From Acidobacteriota bacterium (GTDB lineage Bacteria; Planctomycetota; Phycisphaerae; WQYP01; JAJZKJ01): 8,169 bases of DNA. Below are positions 5,592 through 8,169 of the stretch, piece after piece. Location: contig JAJZKJ010000082.1 of assembly GCA_021804195.1 (NCBI GenBank), positions 1-8,169 of the forward strand. Reading direction: 5' to 3'. The translations under genes were made by a program, and so were the position numbers. The notes beneath the pieces are model-generated. The model did no database searches. It saw nothing but the letters and a program-made list of their open reading frames with translations, and was not told where the DNA came from. Numbering within the stretch: position 1 is the first letter of the stretch; each line of letters opens with the position of its first letter.

Positions 5592-6356
5592 ATGCCGCTC
5601 ACCGAAATCACCGCGCCCGAGGCCGTAAGCCTGGCCGAAAGAATCAAGCGCCTTGACCCCTGGTTTCAAAACCTGCGGCTGAACGGCATTGCCACCGCGC
5701 CCGATCATTTTTTAGGCGACTATCCCCAGGTCAAATGGCGCCGCATCGCCGATGTGCTGCCCGACATGTCGGGCGCCAGCGTGCTCGAAGTGGGCTGCAA
5801 TGCCGGGTTTTATGCTTTTGAATGCAAGCGCCGGGGCGCACGCCGGGTGGTGGGCGTGGATGTGGACGAACATTACCTCGCGCAGGCGCGCCTGGCGGCG
5901 GAAGTTCTGGAACTGCAGGTGGAATTTCGCCGGGCGTCGGTTTATGATCTCGCCCGCGAGCCTGAAACATTTGATTACGTTTTATTCATGGGGCTGTTGT
6001 ATCACCTGCGTTATCCCCTTTATGCCCTGGATTTGCTGGTGCGCAAAACCCGGCGGGAATTGATTTTTCAGAGCATGATCCGCGGCGCGCCGGCGCGCCG
6101 GCCGCCGGCGCCGGACTACGGTTTCTGGGATGGGACGCCATTTTCCGAACCCGGCTTTCCCGCCATGTATTTCATTGAGCATTCTTTTGCCGGCGACCCC
6201 ACCAACTGGTGGATTCCCAACCCCGCGGCGATGGAAGCCATGCTGCGCAGCGCGGGGCTGCAATTGCGCGCCCATCCCGAACCCGAAACCTGGTTCTGCC
6301 GTCCGCGGCCGGGCGCGGCCGCGATCTGGGAACGCGAACTGGCGGGCACATTATGA
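5592..6356 (+). CDS. SAM-dependent methyltransferase, CmoB/DUF1698-like
   Basis: A cytoplasmic class I methyltransferase-fold protein of 254 residues. A CmoB-like lead-in is present (DPWFQN, then HFLGDYPQVKWRRI, 39-52). Motif I is SVLEVGCNAGFYAF (63-76) for SAM binding, GVDVDEHYLAQA (88-99) gives the acidic residue for the SAM ribose, and FDYVLFMGLLYHLRYPLYAL (127-146) and DPTNWWIPN (202-210) are typical of this branch. It is shorter than CmoB (about 320 residues) and lacks its N-terminal part, and its neighbours are sugar-modifying enzymes, so tRNA carboxymethylation is unlikely. I recall a family of such methyltransferases conserved next to B12-type radical SAM and epimerase genes, but cannot verify membership here. 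No Shine-Dalgarno is visible; the ATG is the only start after an in-frame TGA. The end overlaps the next gene by ATGA. A very GC-rich palindromic stretch encodes residues 164-174. Confidence 0.88.
   Translation: MPLTEITAPEAVSLAERIKRLDPWFQNLRLNGIATAPDHFLGDYPQVKWRRIADVLPDMSGASVLEVGCNAGFYAFECKRRGARRVVGVDVDEHYLAQARLAAEVLELQVEFRRASVYDLAREPETFDYVLFMGLLYHLRYPLYALDLLVRKTRRELIFQSMIRGAPARRPPAPDYGFWDGTPFSEPGFPAMYFIEHSFAGDPTNWWIPNPAAMEAMLRSAGLQLRAHPEPETWFCRPRPGAAAIWERELAGTL
6084..6114. repeat. Tandem palindromic GC-rich stretch inside the methyltransferase gene
   Basis: GGCGCGCC occurs twice back to back (6084-6091 and 6092-6099), making a 16-base perfect palindrome, and runs into a further GGCCGCCGGCGCCGG stretch. 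It encodes the Arg/Ala/Pro-rich loop of residues 164-174. Such DNA can form strong hairpins on either strand. It may be a slippage-prone local expansion in a surface loop. Confidence 0.6.
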
Positions 6357-7435
6357 ACTTGCCGGAGCTGCTGCTGGAAGCCGCGCCCGCCGAAGCCGTG
6401 GAGAGCGATCCGCCGCGGGTATTGATCACCGGCGGCGCGGGTTTCATCGGATCGAGCCTGGCCGCGTTCCGGCTGCGGCAGGGCGCGCGCGTCACGCTGC
6501 TCGACAACTTTTCCCGCCCCGGCGGCCGCATGCACTGGAGCTGGCTGGAATCGCTGGCTGGCCCGGGGCAGCTCCGGCTGATGGAGGCCGATCTGCGCCA
6601 TCCCCGCGAGCTGGCCGCGGCGGTGCGCGGCCAGGATGAAATTTATCACTTCGCCGCCCAGGTCGCGGTCACCACCTCGCTGCTGCATCCGCGCCGTGAT
6701 TTTCAGGTCAACGCGGCCGGAACCCTGCATCTGCTGGAAGCGATGCGGCGGCACGCGCCCGGGGCGTTTTTTCTGTTTACCTCGACCAATAAGGTGTATG
6801 GCGCGCTGGCCGGACGCGCCGCCGCGCCGGTGGATGAAGCCACGCCGCTCAATCCGCATACCCCATATGGCTGCTCCAAAGCCGCCGCGGATCAGTACGT
6901 GCGCGACTATGCCCGCATCTACGGCCTGCGCACGGTGGTTTTTCGCATGAGCTGCATCTACGGGCCGCGGCAATTCGGCTGCGAAGATCAGGGGTGGGTG
7001 GCGCATCTGGCGCGGCAGGCACTGGGCGGCTTGCCGGTTTGTGTCTATGGCGATGGTTCGCAGGTGCGCGACCTGCTGCATGTGCGCGACCTGATCGCCG
7101 CATTCGAGGCCGTGCGCCGGCAGCCGCGAGCCTGGGGCCAGGTTTTCAATATCGGCGGCGGACCGCAAAACCAAGCCTCCGTGATGCGGGTGCTGGCCGC
7201 GATCGAGGCAGTGACCGGCCGGGCGATCGAGCTGCGCCACGGCCCCTGGCGCACCGGAGACCAGCATTATTACGTCAGCTCGCTCGGCCATATTGCTCAA
7301 ATCACCGGCTGGCAGCCGCGGACCGGCTGGCAAGCCGGGTTGCGGGAATTGCTGCAATGGGCGCAAACGCTGATCCCCGCTGTGGCTGCCCCGCCGCTGA
7401 ACCCTGTCATCCGGCCCCGGGAGCAAGCCGCATGA
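6353..7435 (+). CDS. NAD-dependent epimerase, CDP-paratose/tyvelose 2-epimerase-like
   Basis: An extended SDR sugar-nucleotide enzyme of 360 residues starting at the ATG that overlaps the methyltransferase stop (ATGA). Residues 1-21 are a variable lead-in. The Rossmann loop is ITGGAGFIG (25-33), with Asp51 at the end of strand 2 favouring NAD. The catalytic part has FTSTNKVYG (142-150) and PYGCSKAAADQY (171-182), giving Tyr172 and Lys176 of the YxxxK motif. TSTNKVYG, PYGCSKxAADQY, IYGPRQFGCEDQGWVAH (202-218) and GSQVRDLLHVRDLI closely follow Salmonella Tyv/RfbE, which epimerises CDP-paratose to CDP-tyvelose at C2. The true substrate may be another nucleotide sugar, since no CDP-dideoxysugar genes are in view. 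An in-frame ATG at 6209 would add 48 unlike residues inside the previous gene and is rejected. Tight coupling to both neighbours implies one operon. Confidence 0.9.
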   Translation: MNLPELLLEAAPAEAVESDPPRVLITGGAGFIGSSLAAFRLRQGARVTLLDNFSRPGGRMHWSWLESLAGPGQLRLMEADLRHPRELAAAVRGQDEIYHFAAQVAVTTSLLHPRRDFQVNAAGTLHLLEAMRRHAPGAFFLFTSTNKVYGALAGRAAAPVDEATPLNPHTPYGCSKAAADQYVRDYARIYGLRTVVFRMSCIYGPRQFGCEDQGWVAHLARQALGGLPVCVYGDGSQVRDLLHVRDLIAAFEAVRRQPRAWGQVFNIGGGPQNQASVMRVLAAIEAVTGRAIELRHGPWRTGDQHYYVSSLGHIAQITGWQPRTGWQAGLRELLQWAQTLIPAVAAPPLNPVIRPREQAA

Positions 7436-8169
7436 AATTCGCGCTCGTGAACCCGAACTGGGATTTCGCCGGCTCCAGCTATTTTGGCTGCCAGGAAACC
7501 CATGTGCCGCTGGAGCTGTTTTGCGCCGCCCACCACCTGCAACCGGCGGGCCACGACACGCTGATTCTCGACGCCCATCTTGAAAACCTCAGTCCCGCGG
7601 AGGCGCGGGCCCGCCTGCGCCGCTTTCAACCCGATTTCATCGTCATGCCGGACGCGCCCACCTACCTGTTCTGGCGCTGCCCCCAGCCCGAACTGCGCAT
7701 ACCGGCGCTGTGGTGGCGCGAGCTCCAGGAATTGCCGGCCACGCGCGTGGACATTGGCCCGCATGCCTCGGCCACGCCGGAAGCCACCGCGCGCAAGCTG
7801 CCGCTGCATGTGCTGCTGCGCGGCGAAGCCGACGAAACCTTGCCCGCGCTGGCCGGCATGCCGTGGCGGAAAATTCCCGGCTGCTGCTTCGCGGCCGATG
7901 CGGGATGGCATTTTACGCCCACCGCCGCGGCCGCCGACCTGCGCGCCCTCGGCCCGCTCGCCTGGCGGGATTATCCCTGGCCGCGGCGCACGCACCGGCA
8001 TCATGTATTTACCGGCCCGGGACGGGGCGCCGAACTCGAAGCCAGCCGCGGCTGCCCCTGGAGCTGTGATTTCTGCAATAAAACCCAGTTCCGCAACCGC
8101 TTCCGCGAGCGTCCGCTGGCCGCTCTGCTCGCCGATGTGGATGCGCTGCTCGCGGCGGGCATCTCTTAT
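7432..8169 (+). CDS. B12-binding-type radical SAM protein (3' truncated)
   Basis: The ATG overlaps the epimerase stop (ATGA), and the frame stays open to the window end, giving 246 residues. Residues 1-140 resemble the N-terminal cobalamin-binding Rossmann domain of B12/radical SAM enzymes: FALVNPNWDFAGSSYFGCQE, LELFCAAHHLQPAGHDTLILDAHL, PDFIVMPDAP and the LLRGEADETLPAL segment that usually leads into the radical SAM part. The [4Fe-4S] motif is RGCPWSCDFCNK, with Cys208, Cys212 and Cys215 in CX3CX2C spacing. No DxHxxG cobalamin-ligand motif is seen after strand 1, so any B12 binding may be base-off without His, or lost. Such enzymes perform radical methylations or rearrangements on unreactive carbons. 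I recall proteins starting like this that are conserved in oligosaccharide-type clusters with an epimerase and methyltransferase. The substrate is unknown and the catalytic barrel lies beyond the edge. Confidence 0.9.
   Translation, partial: MKFALVNPNWDFAGSSYFGCQETHVPLELFCAAHHLQPAGHDTLILDAHLENLSPAEARARLRRFQPDFIVMPDAPTYLFWRCPQPELRIPALWWRELQELPATRVDIGPHASATPEATARKLPLHVLLRGEADETLPALAGMPWRKIPGCCFAADAGWHFTPTAAAADLRALGPLAWRDYPWPRRTHRHHVFTGPGRGAELEASRGCPWSCDFCNKTQFRNRFRERPLAALLADVDALLAAGISY

Noticed and set aside
6209..6352. Upstream in-frame ATG extension of the epimerase
   Set aside because: It would add 48 residues unlike the family, inside the methyltransferase gene; the ATGA overlap start fits the family and the next junction's pattern.
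6116..7426. Long (436-residue) minus-strand open frame antisense to the epimerase gene
   Set aside because: It is an antisense shadow caused by high GC at third positions; the composition is rich in Arg, Gly, Ala, Gln and His with no recognisable domain, while the plus strand has clear family motifs.
7297..8004. Minus-strand open frame of 235 residues antisense to the radical SAM gene
   Set aside because: It is a GC-driven shadow with no motifs and opposes a strongly supported gene.
1..8169. CRISPR array, insertion sequence, transposase or integrase
   Set aside because: No regularly spaced repeats, terminal inverted repeats or recombinase motifs were found by eye on either strand.

Overview
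The window is GC-rich bacterial DNA, dense with coding sequence on both strands, and no mobile element or CRISPR array was seen. Nothing in it fixes the taxon. A YacL-like PIN/TRAM gene before ispD, a short Lys/Arg-rich protein ending in an AGRKRIAEAQRRRW-type tail, and the general codon style would fit Acidobacteriota or a similar high-GC soil or groundwater lineage. That is an inference, not a demonstration.

Left part (1-2850), housekeeping and small genes. A 5'-truncated membrane-anchored PIN/TRAM protein (1-865) is followed after 59 bases by ispD (925-1662, MEP isoprenoid pathway). ispD faces a HAD-family sugar-phosphate phosphatase/mutase-like gene (2470-1721, minus). Upstream of that, also on the minus strand, is a 72-residue very basic protein (2828-2610) with a good intrinsic terminator. 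A 310-base spacer with no gene then leads to tRNA-Pro(UGG) at 3139-3215, whose CCA is encoded.

Right part (3326-8169), a probable biosynthetic cluster on the plus strand. It holds a zinc-dependent MDR dehydrogenase, a cytoplasmic glycerophosphodiester phosphodiesterase (GDPD), a CmoB/DUF1698-like SAM methyltransferase, a CDP-paratose/tyvelose 2-epimerase-like SDR, and a B12-binding-type radical SAM protein cut by the window end. The last three are joined by ATGA start/stop overlaps, so they are almost certainly translated from one message. The GDPD gene lies 48 bases upstream in the same frame as the methyltransferase. A small unrecognised minus-strand gene (4722-4465) sits between the dehydrogenase and the GDPD gene, and its stop codon overlaps that of the dehydrogenase.

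How they may work together (inference): the epimerase, dehydrogenase, methyltransferase and radical SAM protein would build or decorate an unusual sugar or small glycan, with the GDPD acting on a glycerophospho-linked substrate. The product is unknown. This cluster is the most promising candidate for a poorly described system in the window. It continues past the right edge, so glycosyltransferases or transporters should be looked for there.
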